64,000 nt of DNA from Variovorax paradoxus_P (GCF_050627025.1 NZ_CP192472.1); one strand, 5' to 3'; counted from the stretch's first letter, positions 33,785 through 43,323 are shown. Notes: generated from the letters alone by a model not told the origin. Translations and numbers: made by a program.

Positions 33785-34572
33785 GGCGCGCGCTCTTTCC
33801 GGTGCTCTTTGCGCTTGCGGCGGCCCTGCCGCTGCAAGCGCAAGCCGGCCGTTCCTGCGAGCAGGCCAAGCCGACGGCCGAGTTGATCATCAAGGGCATG
33901 CAGCTGGCCGAGCGCACCTCGCAGCAGCTGGATGCGAGCGGCGCCCGCGTCGTGCTGCTGGCCCGGGCCGGGCAAGACTTGGGCAAGTACGGCCTGCGCT
34001 ATTCGCATCTGGGCATTGCCTACAAGACCGAGCAAGGCCCGTGGCGCGTGGTGCACAAGCTCAACCAGTGCGGCACAGCCGTGGCCGCGGTCTACCGGCA
34101 GGGGCTCGGCGAGTTTTTTCTTGACGACCTGTGGCGCTACGAGGCGGCCTGGGTAGTGCCAACCGCGCCTGTGCAAGCGCAACTCCTGGCTGCGCTGCAG
34201 GAGCCGCCGCCCCGCATCGTGCGGCTGAATGTGGCGCCCTACAGCATCGTGAGCTACGTGTGGGGACAGAAGTACCAGCAGTCGAACCAGTGGGCCGTCG
34301 AGACGCTGGCCGCGGCGATGGAGCCGGCCACCATCGCCAACCGGGGGCAGGCCCAGGCGTGGATGCAGTTCAAGGGCTACGAGCCGACGACGCTGCGGCT
34401 TGGCCCGCTCACGCGCCTGGGCGGCCGTGTGGGGTCGGCCAACGTGGCGTTCGACGATCACCCGAACGACAAGCGCTTTTCGGACCGCATCGAAACGGTC
34501 ACTGTCGATTCGGTATTCGCATGGCTGCCGCGCGCGGGGCTGGGTGCTGCGCCGGTGGCGTTCAAGCTGTAG
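33781..34572 (+). CDS. DUF2145 family exported protein
   Basis: A 263-residue protein with a signal peptide ending near QAQA (about 22). It has a Cys pair (Cys27, Cys97) and the DUF2145-like segments LRYSHLGIAYK and NQWAVETLAAA. The His/Cys pattern hints at a papain-like NlpC/P60 relative, but no reaction is established. It is the second gene of the three-gene operon 33317-35731. Confidence 0.75.
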   Translation: MRRALFPVLFALAAALPLQAQAGRSCEQAKPTAELIIKGMQLAERTSQQLDASGARVVLLARAGQDLGKYGLRYSHLGIAYKTEQGPWRVVHKLNQCGTAVAAVYRQGLGEFFLDDLWRYEAAWVVPTAPVQAQLLAALQEPPPRIVRLNVAPYSIVSYVWGQKYQQSNQWAVETLAAAMEPATIANRGQAQAWMQFKGYEPTTLRLGPLTRLGGRVGSANVAFDDHPNDKRFSDRIETVTVDSVFAWLPRAGLGAAPVAFKL

Positions 34573-34621
34573 TTGCAAGCCGGGCGTTCGCGCTTCGAAA
34601 AGAAAACGAGGAAAAAAAGAA

Positions 34622-35731
34622 ATGAGCAAGTCATTGCGACTGTCTGAAAAGTGGTTTCGCCGCGGCCTCTGGCTGGTGGCGCTGGTGTTCGCGAGCTTCC
34701 TGATCGGGCTTGGCGGCACCATCGTGGGCGACTTGCCGCAGGTGGAGCGGGCGCTGCAGCTGGACGACTTCATCGACCGTGCCGCGGCAGAGCCGCTGCG
34801 CAACACCATCAAGGCGGCGGAGCAAACCGAGCTCGTCGCAACACGCGAGCTCGAGCAGGTCCGCCTGCAGCTCACTGCCGCACAGCAGGCCAGCGCCAAC
34901 GCCCGCGAGACCTTTGCCAACTGGATAGCCACGCGGCGCGCTACCGCGCAGCCCGACCAGGACACGGAACTCATTGCGCGCACCAAGGCGCTCGATGCCT
35001 TCAAGCAAAAGGAAGACGAGGTTCAGAAGCAGGTGAATGCGCAACGCCAGATCGTGCTCGATGCGCGGCAGGGCGAGCAGCGCGCGCGCCAATCGCTGGC
35101 GGTGCTGGAGCGCGACGCGCAGGAGAAGCTGGAGGCCGAGTACCGCCGCGTCGAACTGCGCGTGTTCGGCTACAGGCTTGCGCTGACGCTGCCCCTGCTG
35201 GTGGTGGCGGGCTGGCTCTTCGTCAAAAAGCGCAAAGGCACGTATTGGCCGTTTGTGTGGGGCTTCATCTTCTTTGCGGTGTTCGCTTTCTTCGTCGAGC
35301 TGGTGCCCTACATGCCCAGCTATGGCGGCTACGTGCGCTACATGGTGGGTATCCTGGCCACGGTGCTTGTGGGGCGCTATGCCATCGTCGCGCTCAACAG
35401 CTACCTTGCGCGCCAGAAGCTCGCCGAGCAGCAGCCCGACCAGGTGCGGCGCGAAGAGCTCAGCTACGACACCGCGCTCACGCGGCTCGGCAAGAACGTG
35501 TGCCCAGGATGCGAGCGGCCGGTGGACCTTAAGAACAACGAGATCGACTTCTGCCCGCATTGCGGCATTGGCCTGTTCGACCATTGCGAGCAATGCGAAA
35601 CCCGAAAAAGTGCGTTCTCGAAGTTCTGCCACGCCTGCGGTACCTCCGCCGCGCCGCCGACGGCGCCTGCATCCGAAGGGGAGTCTGCGAAATCGTTCAC
35701 ATCCGGCGTGGCGGTTCGGCCCGCGGTTTAG
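34622..35731 (+). CDS. Coiled-coil membrane protein with C-terminal double zinc ribbon
   Basis: A 369-residue protein. One membrane helix is at about 15-35, a long periplasmic coiled coil at about 60-180, three more helices at about 185-202, 208-230 and 238-258, then a cytoplasmic tail with two zinc-ribbon units (Cys294, 297, 311, 314 and Cys322, 325, 336, 339). I do not recognise a named family. AGGA precedes the ATG. It follows the DUF2145 gene by 49 bases and is probably a scaffold or sensor. Confidence 0.75.
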   Translation: MSKSLRLSEKWFRRGLWLVALVFASFLIGLGGTIVGDLPQVERALQLDDFIDRAAAEPLRNTIKAAEQTELVATRELEQVRLQLTAAQQASANARETFANWIATRRATAQPDQDTELIARTKALDAFKQKEDEVQKQVNAQRQIVLDARQGEQRARQSLAVLERDAQEKLEAEYRRVELRVFGYRLALTLPLLVVAGWLFVKKRKGTYWPFVWGFIFFAVFAFFVELVPYMPSYGGYVRYMVGILATVLVGRYAIVALNSYLARQKLAEQQPDQVRREELSYDTALTRLGKNVCPGCERPVDLKNNEIDFCPHCGIGLFDHCEQCETRKSAFSKFCHACGTSAAPPTAPASEGESAKSFTSGVAVRPAV

Positions 35732-35820
35732 CGGGAGCGCTGCGGGGCCGTGCTACAACGTCCGGCGCGTCACAACTGTGGCCGCGGGTTTTCAGTTCTC
35801 AACATCGACGGAGCACACGC

Positions 35821-36201
35821 ATGAGCATTTTCGGCAGCATTCTTTCCAAGATTTTCCCGTCCGCAAACGCCGCCACCGCGCCCGCTGCTCCGGCAGCCCC
35901 GGCGTCCGCAGGCGCACCCGCTGCAGCCGCACCGCCGGCGGCCATTGCCGTGGTGGACGTCGAGGCCCTGCTCGACGGCATGCCCGGTGCGAGCAGCCTG
36001 AACTGGCGCACCTCCATCGTCGACCTGATGAAGCTGCTTGGCCTGGACAGCAGCCTCGATGCGCGCAAGCAGCTCGCAGCCGAGCTCAGCTACGGCGCCG
36101 ACACCAGCGACAGCGCCAAGATGAACATCTGGCTGCATCGCCAGGTCATGACCAAGCTTGCCGCCAATGGCGGCAAGGTTCCGGCCGAACTGCGCGACTG
36201 A
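35821..36201 (+). CDS. DUF3597 family protein
   Basis: A 126-residue protein. The N-terminal MSIFGSILSKIF is followed by an Ala/Pro-rich linker (about 18-42) and a compact helical domain with VEALLDGMPGASSLNWRTSIVDLMKLLGLDSS split over about 46-80, as in DUF3597 (LysM/PRC-linked). Function unknown. A strong hairpin terminator follows at 36222. Confidence 0.85.
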   Translation: MSIFGSILSKIFPSANAATAPAAPAAPASAGAPAAAAPPAAIAVVDVEALLDGMPGASSLNWRTSIVDLMKLLGLDSSLDARKQLAAELSYGADTSDSAKMNIWLHRQVMTKLAANGGKVPAELRD

Positions 36202-36221
36202 TCGGCTGGTCGCCAATCTGT

Positions 36222-36248
36222 AAAAAGCCCGGCACGCCGGGCTTTTTT
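36222..36248. terminator. Bidirectional intrinsic terminator
   Basis: AAAAAGCCCGGC and GCCGGGCTTTTTT flank a short loop between the DUF3597 gene (plus) and the SDR gene (minus), with T-runs on both strands, so it can end both transcripts. Confidence 0.88.
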
Positions 36249-36251
36249 GTT

Positions 36252-37040
36252 TCAGGTCCAGCCGGCATCCACCACGAAGTCTTGCGCGGTGCACATCCTC
36301 GAATCGTCGGCGGCAAGAAAAAGCGTCATGGCGGCAATGTCTTCGGCCATCACGCGGCCCGGCAGGCACTGGGCTGCATCGATCTCGGCTCCCGATTCAG
36401 GCTTGACCCACAGCTTGATCTGCCGCTCGGTCATGACCCAGCCCGGCACGATCGAATTGACGCGGATGTTCTCCTTGCCGAGGTCTCGCGCCAGCGACCG
36501 CGTGAGCCCGCGCGCGGCGGCCTTGCAGGCCTGGTAGACGGGATAGCCGCGGCCCTTGATCATCCAGCTGATCGAGCCGAAGTTGATGATCGAGCCACCG
36601 CCCAGCGCGCGCATGTCGTCTGCAACGGCCTGCGCGGCGAAGAACTGGTGCTTGAAGTTGACCGCCACCAGGCGGTCGAAATCTTCGCTTGTGACGTCGG
36701 CCATTTCATGGCGGCGGTCATTGGCCGCGTTGTTCAGCAGCACGCCAATGGGGCCGAACTGCGCGCGCACCGCGGCAATGGCGGCAGCAAGCGCTGCGGT
36801 GTCGGTCACGTCGCACTCGCAGAACAGCACCGGATTGCCGCCCTGGAGCTGCGCCGCGAGTGCTCGGCCCGCTGCGGCGTCGAGGTCGCAGAAACCGACC
36901 CTGGCGCCCTGGGCGTGAAAAGCCCGCACAAGCCCTTCGCCGATGCCTGTGGCGCCGCCCGAGATGAACACGGTGCGGCCGGCAAGCGAGGGGTAGCGGG
37001 CGGTGTATGCGGAAGAAGGTGAAGAAGAGGCGGTGGTCAT
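36252..37040 (-). CDS. Short-chain dehydrogenase/reductase
   Basis: A 262-residue classical SDR. The cofactor site is SGGATGIGEG (about 27-36), with NNAA at 103-106. Catalytic residues are Ser156, Tyr169 and Lys173 (YQACK), 13 and 4 residues apart as usual. Asp52 after beta-2 (CDLD) suggests NAD(H) preference. Related enzymes oxidise sugars such as xylose or arabinose, but the substrate here is unproven. Confidence 0.9.
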   Translation of the reverse strand: MTTASSSPSSAYTARYPSLAGRTVFISGGATGIGEGLVRAFHAQGARVGFCDLDAAAGRALAAQLQGGNPVLFCECDVTDTAALAAAIAAVRAQFGPIGVLLNNAANDRRHEMADVTSEDFDRLVAVNFKHQFFAAQAVADDMRALGGGSIINFGSISWMIKGRGYPVYQACKAAARGLTRSLARDLGKENIRVNSIVPGWVMTERQIKLWVKPESGAEIDAAQCLPGRVMAEDIAAMTLFLAADDSRMCTAQDFVVDAGWT

Positions 37041-37056
37041 GGCGTTTAGCGTAGCG

Positions 37057-37066
37057 GATGTACATC
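37057..37066. promoter_or_regulatory. Palindrome upstream of the SDR gene
   Basis: GATGTACATC, a perfect 10-base palindrome 16 bases upstream of the SDR start codon in a 126-base divergent spacer. It could be an operator for an unlinked repressor. Confidence 0.35.
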
Positions 37067-37166
37067 GTCGAGCGAACCCGGTTTACTCCTGCATACCTCC
37101 GGTGTACGTGGCGTATGGCTTCCGGCATGTGGGCAACGTGCGCCTGCGTGGGTAGGCTTGTCGCCC

Positions 37167-37550
37167 ATGAACATTTCCTACCGTCGCCGCGCGTTGGCCG
37201 GCCTTGCCGCCCTCGCGCTTCTTCCCCCGGCCGCTGCTGTGTTGCCCGCGCGCGCGCAGGCGCCAGCGCCTGTTCAACTCTTCAAGCTGGTTTCGCCCAA
37301 GGACGAAATCGTCGTTGGCGTGGAGGCGGCGCAACTCGGCGCGGGTTCGGGCCCCGGCGTGCAGCGCCTGGCCGAGTTGCTGGCGGCCAAGGGGCAACTC
37401 ACGCTGTGGCAATACGCATCGCAGAAGGACGCGGGCGGCGCGCTGGTTCAGGCGCCGCTGCGCCAGGTGGCGGTGTTCAAGAACGACCTGCTGCGCATCG
37501 AGCCGTACACCACGCCGCTTGCCGTCAAGGCGCCAGGCGCAGCAAAGTAG
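37167..37550 (+). CDS. Conserved exported hypothetical protein
   Basis: A 127-residue protein with an Arg-rich N-terminus (YRRRALAGLAALALLPPAAA) and a likely cleavage after ARAQA (about 32). It may be a Tat or Sec substrate. The mature domain of about 95 residues has alternating hydrophobic beta strands (DEIVVGVEAAQLG, QVAVFKNDLLRIEPY). I do not recognise the family. It converges with tgt. Confidence 0.65.
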   Translation: MNISYRRRALAGLAALALLPPAAAVLPARAQAPAPVQLFKLVSPKDEIVVGVEAAQLGAGSGPGVQRLAELLAAKGQLTLWQYASQKDAGGALVQAPLRQVAVFKNDLLRIEPYTTPLAVKAPGAAK

Positions 37551-37582
37551 GCACGCGCGGTTCGACGGTGCCAGTGCGGTGG

Positions 37583-38776
37583 CTACACACCGCGTGCGCG
37601 GTCGGCCTTGAAGCGTGCCCTGAACGTCGTGAAAGTACCCGCCTCGAGCGATTCACGAATTTCGCGCATCAGGTTCAGGTAGTAATGCAGGTTGTGGATG
37701 GTGGTGAGCATCGGCCCCAGCATCTCGGCGCAGCGATCCAGGTGGTGCAGGTACGCGCGGCTGAAGCCCTCGCGTCCACCGTCGTTCCAGCTCACGCCCG
37801 AGGTGCCCGCGCAGGCATGGCAGGTGCAGCTCGGGTCGATGGGCTGCGGATCGTTCTTGTGGCGCGCATTGCGCATCTTCAGGTCGCCGAAGCGCGTGAA
37901 CAGCGTGCCGTTGCGCGCGTTTCGGGTCGGCATCACGCAGTCGAACATGTCGACGCCGTCGGCCACGCCCTGCACCAGGTCCTCGGGCGTGCCCACACCC
38001 ATCAGGTAGCGCGGCTTGTCGGCCGGCAGCCGGTGCGGCGTGTGGCCCATGATGTGCAGCATTTCTTCCTTGGGCTCGCCCACGCTCACGCCGCCGATGG
38101 CGTAGCCCGGAAAGTCCATGTCCACGAGCGCGGCGAGCGATTCTTCGCGCAGGTTCTCGAACATGCCGCCCTGCACGATGCCGAAGAGCGCGTTCGGGTT
38201 TTCAAGCCGCGCAAATTCATGCTGGCAGCGCTTGGCCCAGCGCAGGCTCAGTTCCATCGAGATGCGTGCCTCGGCTTCGGTCGTGATGTGGCCCTTGGTG
38301 TCGTAGGGCGTGCACTCGTCGAACTGCATCACGATGTCGCTGTTCAGGATGGTCTGGATCTGCATCGACACTTCGGGCGTGAGAAACAGCTTGTCGCCAT
38401 TGACGGGCGAAGCAAACTTGACGCCCTCTTCGCTGATCTTGCGCATGGCGCCCAGCGACCACACCTGGAAACCGCCCGAGTCGGTGAGGATGGGCTTGTT
38501 CCACTTTTCGAACTGGTGCAGCCCGCCGAAGCTCGCCATCACGTCCAGGCCGGGGCGCATCCACAGGTGGAAGGTGTTGCCCAGAATGATCTGCGCGCCC
38601 ATCTCCTCGAGGCTGCGCGGCATCACGCCCTTGACGGTGCCGTAGGTGCCCACGGGCATGAAGATCGGCGTTTGCACCACGCCATGGTTGAGCGTGAGCG
38701 TGGCCCGGCGCGCGTGGCTGTCGGGGTCGGTCTTGAGAAGTTCGAACTTCAGGCGGGGCAAGGTGGTGTCGGTCAT
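37583..38776 (-). CDS. tgt: Queuine tRNA-ribosyltransferase (guanine transglycosylase)
   Basis: A 397-residue TIM-barrel enzyme exchanging the G34 base for preQ1 in GUN-anticodon tRNAs. Visible are the general acid Asp99 (ILTDSGGFQ), the nucleophile in DMFDCVMPTRNARNG, and zinc ligands CTCHAC plus a later His. It starts MTDTTLPR, overlapping the sugar dehydrogenase stop by four bases. The usual partner queA is two genes upstream. Confidence 0.96.
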   Translation of the reverse strand: MTDTTLPRLKFELLKTDPDSHARRATLTLNHGVVQTPIFMPVGTYGTVKGVMPRSLEEMGAQIILGNTFHLWMRPGLDVMASFGGLHQFEKWNKPILTDSGGFQVWSLGAMRKISEEGVKFASPVNGDKLFLTPEVSMQIQTILNSDIVMQFDECTPYDTKGHITTEAEARISMELSLRWAKRCQHEFARLENPNALFGIVQGGMFENLREESLAALVDMDFPGYAIGGVSVGEPKEEMLHIMGHTPHRLPADKPRYLMGVGTPEDLVQGVADGVDMFDCVMPTRNARNGTLFTRFGDLKMRNARHKNDPQPIDPSCTCHACAGTSGVSWNDGGREGFSRAYLHHLDRCAEMLGPMLTTIHNLHYYLNLMREIRESLEAGTFTTFRARFKADRARGV

Positions 38777-40011
38777 TTCCGGGGGGCGGCGCCGGTGTCC
38801 GGCAGCAGCATCAGGATGGTACGGTTGAAGTCCTCGACGGCGAGCAAACGGCCCTGCCGGTCGACGGTGATGCCGGTGGGGCGGCCCATGGGGCGCACGC
38901 CGGGCTTGGGGTTCCAGCCGGCGAGCCATTCGATCGGCTTGCCGGACGGCAGGCCCCGCGCATCGAGCTTGTAGCCCACGACACGGTGGCCGGGTGCCTG
39001 GTGGCCGCGCCATGCAACCAGCAGCTGGCCCGCGAAGCGGCTGTTTGCAGGCCCCGTGATCATCTGCAGCGGCGCGACGTGCGCGGGCCAGAGCATGAGC
39101 GGCGCTTCGGTGGCCTTGCAGTCGTGCCGGTTCTCATAGCCGCGCGCAGGCCGGCGGTTGCCGACGCAATAGGGCCATCCGTAGTCGCGCCCGGCCTGCA
39201 GGCGGTTCAACTCTTCGGGGGGCTGGCCCACGTCTTCGTAGTCGATGGAATTCTCGCCCTGCAGCACGGTGCCCCTGGCTGGGCCATCCGGCAGCACGGT
39301 CAATGCCACCGAGTTGCGCAGGCCAGTGGCAAAAGGCTTGAAGCTCTGCAGCTTGTAGTCCGGCCCGGAGAGCACCGCTTCGTACACGGTGGCGCGGGGC
39401 TTGGGCCCTGCTAAATCGGGGCAGGGCACCGGGTACTGCTTTGCCGCATCGCGGCATGCATCCGAATCGGAGCCGACGTTCACGTAGAGCCGGCCGCCCG
39501 GTCCGAACGCGAGTTCCTTGAGCGGGTGCGTACCGTCGCCCGGCAGCCCGTCGATCACCGTTTCGCGCTGCAGTGCGCCGCCGGGCGCGGGAATCGGCGT
39601 GCGCCAGACCGTGCCCGATTCGCCGATGTAGATCTTGCCGTCGGGTCCGGCAACGAGCCCCAGGGGCCGGTCGAGTTGCTCGGCCAGCACGCTGAAGCGC
39701 GCGCGCCGCGGCGCAGGGCCTTCGGCGGGCAACACCATCTCTAGCAAGCGGCCGCGGCGGGGCTCCCACGAGCCCATGTCGACCACCCAGTAGCGGCCTG
39801 GCGCCACCTCGAGGATGCGACGGGGCGCACGCAGGCCCTGCGCCTCGTCGGCCAGCAGCGCGACGCAGGTGCCCGCGGGGCTGCCGATGTCGAGCCGCGC
39901 GTAGTCGGCGCACAGCCCCTGCGGCGTGTAGCCGCGCGCATGGCCGGCCGTCGGCAGCAGCATCGCGCATCCGAGCGCGGCCAGCCAGAGGCGAAGGTCG
40001 CCGGTCTTCAT
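38773..40011 (-). CDS. Soluble PQQ-type sugar dehydrogenase (GSDH/sorbosone dehydrogenase-like beta-propeller)
   Basis: A 412-residue exported protein with a signal peptide ending near GHARG (about 26). Its six-bladed propeller repeats include LDRPLGLVAGPDGKIYIGES, FGPGGRLYVNVGSDSD, GLRNSVALTV, GRDYGWPYC and RPTGITVDRQG, matching glucose/sorbosone dehydrogenases. It may oxidise aldoses with PQQ in the periplasm. It overlaps tgt and queA by four bases on each side, so it is inserted inside the queA-tgt operon. Confidence 0.85.
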   Translation of the reverse strand: MKTGDLRLWLAALGCAMLLPTAGHARGYTPQGLCADYARLDIGSPAGTCVALLADEAQGLRAPRRILEVAPGRYWVVDMGSWEPRRGRLLEMVLPAEGPAPRRARFSVLAEQLDRPLGLVAGPDGKIYIGESGTVWRTPIPAPGGALQRETVIDGLPGDGTHPLKELAFGPGGRLYVNVGSDSDACRDAAKQYPVPCPDLAGPKPRATVYEAVLSGPDYKLQSFKPFATGLRNSVALTVLPDGPARGTVLQGENSIDYEDVGQPPEELNRLQAGRDYGWPYCVGNRRPARGYENRHDCKATEAPLMLWPAHVAPLQMITGPANSRFAGQLLVAWRGHQAPGHRVVGYKLDARGLPSGKPIEWLAGWNPKPGVRPMGRPTGITVDRQGRLLAVEDFNRTILMLLPDTGAAPRK

Positions 40012-41051
40012 GCGGCCGAGCGCGCCAGCAGCATGGCGTCGCCGTAGCTGAAGAAGCGGTAGCGGTGCGCAATGGCGTGGGCATACAGCGCCATCACGCG
40101 CTCGTAGCCCGCAAAGGCCGAGACCAGCATCATCAGCGTGCTCTTCGGCAGATGGAAGTTGGTGACCAGCAGGTCCACGTGCTCGAAGGCGAAGCCGGGC
40201 GTGATGAAGATGCGCGTGTCGCCGCTCGTTTCACCGCTCTTGGCCCACGATTCGAGCGTGCGCACGGTGGTGGTGCCGACGGCGACCACACGGCCGCCGC
40301 GCGCCTTGCACTCGGCAATTGCGCGCTGCGTGGCTTCAGGCACCTCGTAGCGCTCGGCGTGCATGGTGTGCTCGGCGATGTTCTCGGTCTTTACCGGTTG
40401 GAAAGTGCCGGCGCCCACGTGCAGCGTGACGTTGGCGCGCTGCACGCCGCGCGCTTCGAGCTCGTCCAGCAGCGCTTCGTCGAAGTGCAGCGCGGCCGTC
40501 GGAGCGGCCACGGCGCCGGGCACGCGCGCGAACACGGTCTGGTAGCGGCTCTCGTCGTCGGCCGAGTCGGTGTGGGTGATGTAGGGCGGCAGCGGCACGT
40601 GTCCGCAGCGGGCCATCAGCGCATAGGGGTCTTCGCCGGCGTCGCTTTCAAAACCGAACCGGAACAGTGCGCCATCTTCCTCCGGCCAGCGGCCCAGCAG
40701 CGTGGCGCGAAAGCCGCCCACCATCTGCAGCGTGGTGCCCACCGGCGGCTTCTTGCTGACCTTCATGTGCGCAACCACCTCGTGGCCCTGCAGCACGCGC
40801 TCGACCAGCAGTTCGAGCTTGCCCCCGGTCGGCTTCTCGCCGAAAAGGCGCGCCTTGACCACGCGCGTGTCGTTGAAGACCAGCAGGTCGCCCGCCCGCA
40901 GCAATGAAGGCAGGCTCTTGAAGATGCGGTCGGCCGGCTCGCTGCCGGTGCCGTCGAGCAGGCGGGAAGAAGTGCGTTCGGTGGCCGGATGCTGCGCCAC
41001 CAGTTCGGGGGGCAGGACGAAGTCGAAATCGGAAAGCGTGAAGGCGCGCAT
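40008..41051 (-). CDS. queA: S-adenosylmethionine:tRNA ribosyltransferase-isomerase
   Basis: A 347-residue enzyme that transfers the ribosyl of SAM to preQ1-tRNA, making epoxyqueuosine. Family segments FDFVLPPELVAQHP, LVFNDTRVVKARL, HVGAGTFQPVKTENI and TNFHLPKSTLMMLVSAFAG are intact. ATG 41051 matches the usual N-terminus (MRAFTLSDFD). It is divergent from recG with a 44-base gap. Confidence 0.95.
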   Translation of the reverse strand: MRAFTLSDFDFVLPPELVAQHPATERTSSRLLDGTGSEPADRIFKSLPSLLRAGDLLVFNDTRVVKARLFGEKPTGGKLELLVERVLQGHEVVAHMKVSKKPPVGTTLQMVGGFRATLLGRWPEEDGALFRFGFESDAGEDPYALMARCGHVPLPPYITHTDSADDESRYQTVFARVPGAVAAPTAALHFDEALLDELEARGVQRANVTLHVGAGTFQPVKTENIAEHTMHAERYEVPEATQRAIAECKARGGRVVAVGTTTVRTLESWAKSGETSGDTRIFITPGFAFEHVDLLVTNFHLPKSTLMMLVSAFAGYERVMALYAHAIAHRYRFFSYGDAMLLARSAA

Positions 41052-41095
41052 GATGCTTGAGGGCCGGACGGGCCCGTGCCAAGGAGGCGTGGAAG

Positions 41096-43264
41096 ATGAG
41101 TAAAAGCGTGGCCGGAGCCGGGCAGAATTGTCCCATGCCCGCTTCCGCGAAGTCAGTGCCGACCGAAAAGACCTCAAGCCCGCCCGCCGCCGCCCCAGCC
41201 GCGCCCGGCGCCGGCCTGAGCGCCGTTCAGCGCGCGCTGCGCAAGCTCGGCCTGGTGCGCGACATCGACTTTGCGCTCTACCTGCCTATGCGCTACGAGG
41301 ACGAGACCCGCATCGTGCGGCTCGCCGATACGCGCGACGGCGACATGGCGCAGGTCGAAGGCGTGGTGACCGAGTGCGAGGTGGTGTTTCGGCCGCGCCG
41401 GCAACTGATTGCCACCATCGACGACGGCAGCGACACGTGCCAGTTGCGCTTTTTCAATTTCTATCCGTCGCAGCAGAAGCAGCTCGCGGTGGGGGCGCGC
41501 GTGCGGGCGCGGGGCGAAGTGCGAGGCGGATTCGTCGGGCGGCAGATCATGCATCCGACCGTCAAGGCGGCCGGTACTTCGCTGCCCGAGGCGCTCACGC
41601 CTGTGTACTCGACCGTGGCCGGGCTCCCGCAGCCCGTGCTCCGGCGCGAGGTGCGTTCGGGCCTTGCGCGTGCGGTGCTCGATGAGACGATTCCGGTGCA
41701 GATCGGCCTGCGCGGCGCCTGGGACTTGCGCAGTTCGCTGACCTTTCTGCACTATCCCACGCCCGACGTGGCAATGGCAACGCTCGAAGACCACAGCCAT
41801 CCCGCATGGCAGCGCATCAAGGCCGAGGAACTGCTGGCGCAGCAGCTTTCGCAGCTGCAAGCGCGGCTGGAGCGGGCGGCGCAGCGCGCACCGGCGCTGC
41901 CCTCTTCGGCCAAGTCGGAACCAAGCTCGCTGCATGCGCAATTGCTCGCGGTGCTGCCGTTTGGCCTTACCGGCGCGCAGCAGCGGGTGGGCGAGGAAAT
42001 CACGCGAGACCTGGGCCGCGAGATTCCGATGCACCGCCTGCTGCAGGGCGATGTGGGCTCGGGCAAGACGGTGGTGGCTGCGCTCGCCGCTGCGCGGGCC
42101 ATCGATGCGGGCTTTCAGTGCGCGTTGATGGCGCCGACGGAAATACTTGCCGCGCAGCACTTCGGCAAGCTGGTGGGCTGGCTCGATCCGCTGCTGGCGG
42201 AGCGGGGCTTGCGCGTGGCCTGGCTCACAGGCAGCCAGAAAAAGAAAGAGCGCGACGCCATGTCGGCCGCGGTGGAAAGCGGGGAGGCGGCCCTGGTGAT
42301 CGGCACCCACGCGGTCATATCGGAAAAAGTGCGCTTCAAGAACCTGGCGCTCGCGATCATCGACGAGCAGCACCGCTTCGGCGTGGCCCAGCGGCTTGCG
42401 CTGCGCGGCAAGGCCGTCGGCCATCTCGAACCCCATTTGCTGATGATGAGCGCCACGCCCATCCCGCGCACGCTGGCGATGAGCTATTACGCCGACCTGG
42501 ATGTGTCCACGCTCGACGAGTTGCCGCCTGGCCGCACCCCGATCGTCACCAAGCTGGTGGCCGATCACCGGCGCGACGAGGTGATTGCGCGTATCCAGGC
42601 GCAGCTTGGCCAGGGGCGGCAGGTGTATTGGGTCTGCCCGCTCATCGAGGAGAGCGAAGCCGTCGACCTGCGCAATGCGACCGAGACACGCGATGAACTT
42701 GCCGACGCATTGGGCGAGGAGGTGAACGTCGGGCTGCTGCACTCACGCATGCCCACTGCCGAGAAGCAGGCCGTGATGGAGGCCTTCACGGCCAACGAAA
42801 TCCAGGTGCTGGTGAGCACCACGGTGATCGAGGTGGGCGTGGATGTGCCGAACGCCTCGCTGATGGTGATCGAGCACGCCGAGCGGTTCGGCCTCTCGCA
42901 GCTGCACCAGCTGCGCGGCCGCGTGGGACGCGGCGCGGCGGCATCCGCCTGCGTGCTGCTCTATGCGCCGGGCGACAGCGGACGCGTGGGCGAGGCGGCG
43001 CGGGCACGGCTCAAGGCCATGGCCGAAACCAGCGACGGCTTCGAAATAGCACGCCGCGACCTCGAGATTCGCGGCCCTGGCGAGTTTCTGGGCGCACGCC
43101 AGTCGGGTGCGCCGTTGCTGCGCTTTGCCGACCTGACCACCGATGCGATGCTGCTTGATTGGGCGCGCGAGCTGGCGCCAGTCATGCTGCAAAAGCATCC
43201 TGACCTGGCACAGCGGCATATCGATCGCTGGCTCGGCACCAAGGCCGAATACCTGAAGGCATAG
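41096..43264 (+). CDS. recG: ATP-dependent DNA helicase RecG
   Basis: A 722-residue branch-migration helicase that remodels stalled forks and R-loops. An OB-fold wedge domain is in the N-terminal third; helicase motifs are GDVGSGKTVVA (Walker A), DEQHRFG (motif II), MSATPIPRTL (III), STTVIEVGVDVPNA and QLRGRVGRG (VI). ATG 41096 is chosen because AAGGAGG (41081-41087) sits 8 bases upstream; a downstream ATG (41135) lacks such a site. Confidence 0.96.
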   Translation: MSKSVAGAGQNCPMPASAKSVPTEKTSSPPAAAPAAPGAGLSAVQRALRKLGLVRDIDFALYLPMRYEDETRIVRLADTRDGDMAQVEGVVTECEVVFRPRRQLIATIDDGSDTCQLRFFNFYPSQQKQLAVGARVRARGEVRGGFVGRQIMHPTVKAAGTSLPEALTPVYSTVAGLPQPVLRREVRSGLARAVLDETIPVQIGLRGAWDLRSSLTFLHYPTPDVAMATLEDHSHPAWQRIKAEELLAQQLSQLQARLERAAQRAPALPSSAKSEPSSLHAQLLAVLPFGLTGAQQRVGEEITRDLGREIPMHRLLQGDVGSGKTVVAALAAARAIDAGFQCALMAPTEILAAQHFGKLVGWLDPLLAERGLRVAWLTGSQKKKERDAMSAAVESGEAALVIGTHAVISEKVRFKNLALAIIDEQHRFGVAQRLALRGKAVGHLEPHLLMMSATPIPRTLAMSYYADLDVSTLDELPPGRTPIVTKLVADHRRDEVIARIQAQLGQGRQVYWVCPLIEESEAVDLRNATETRDELADALGEEVNVGLLHSRMPTAEKQAVMEAFTANEIQVLVSTTVIEVGVDVPNASLMVIEHAERFGLSQLHQLRGRVGRGAAASACVLLYAPGDSGRVGEAARARLKAMAETSDGFEIARRDLEIRGPGEFLGARQSGAPLLRFADLTTDAMLLDWARELAPVMLQKHPDLAQRHIDRWLGTKAEYLKA

Positions 43265-43323
43265 GCCTGTTTACTGCGCCGGTGGCCCGAAAGGCGACCC
43301 CAGGCGGAGTCCGGTCACACACC

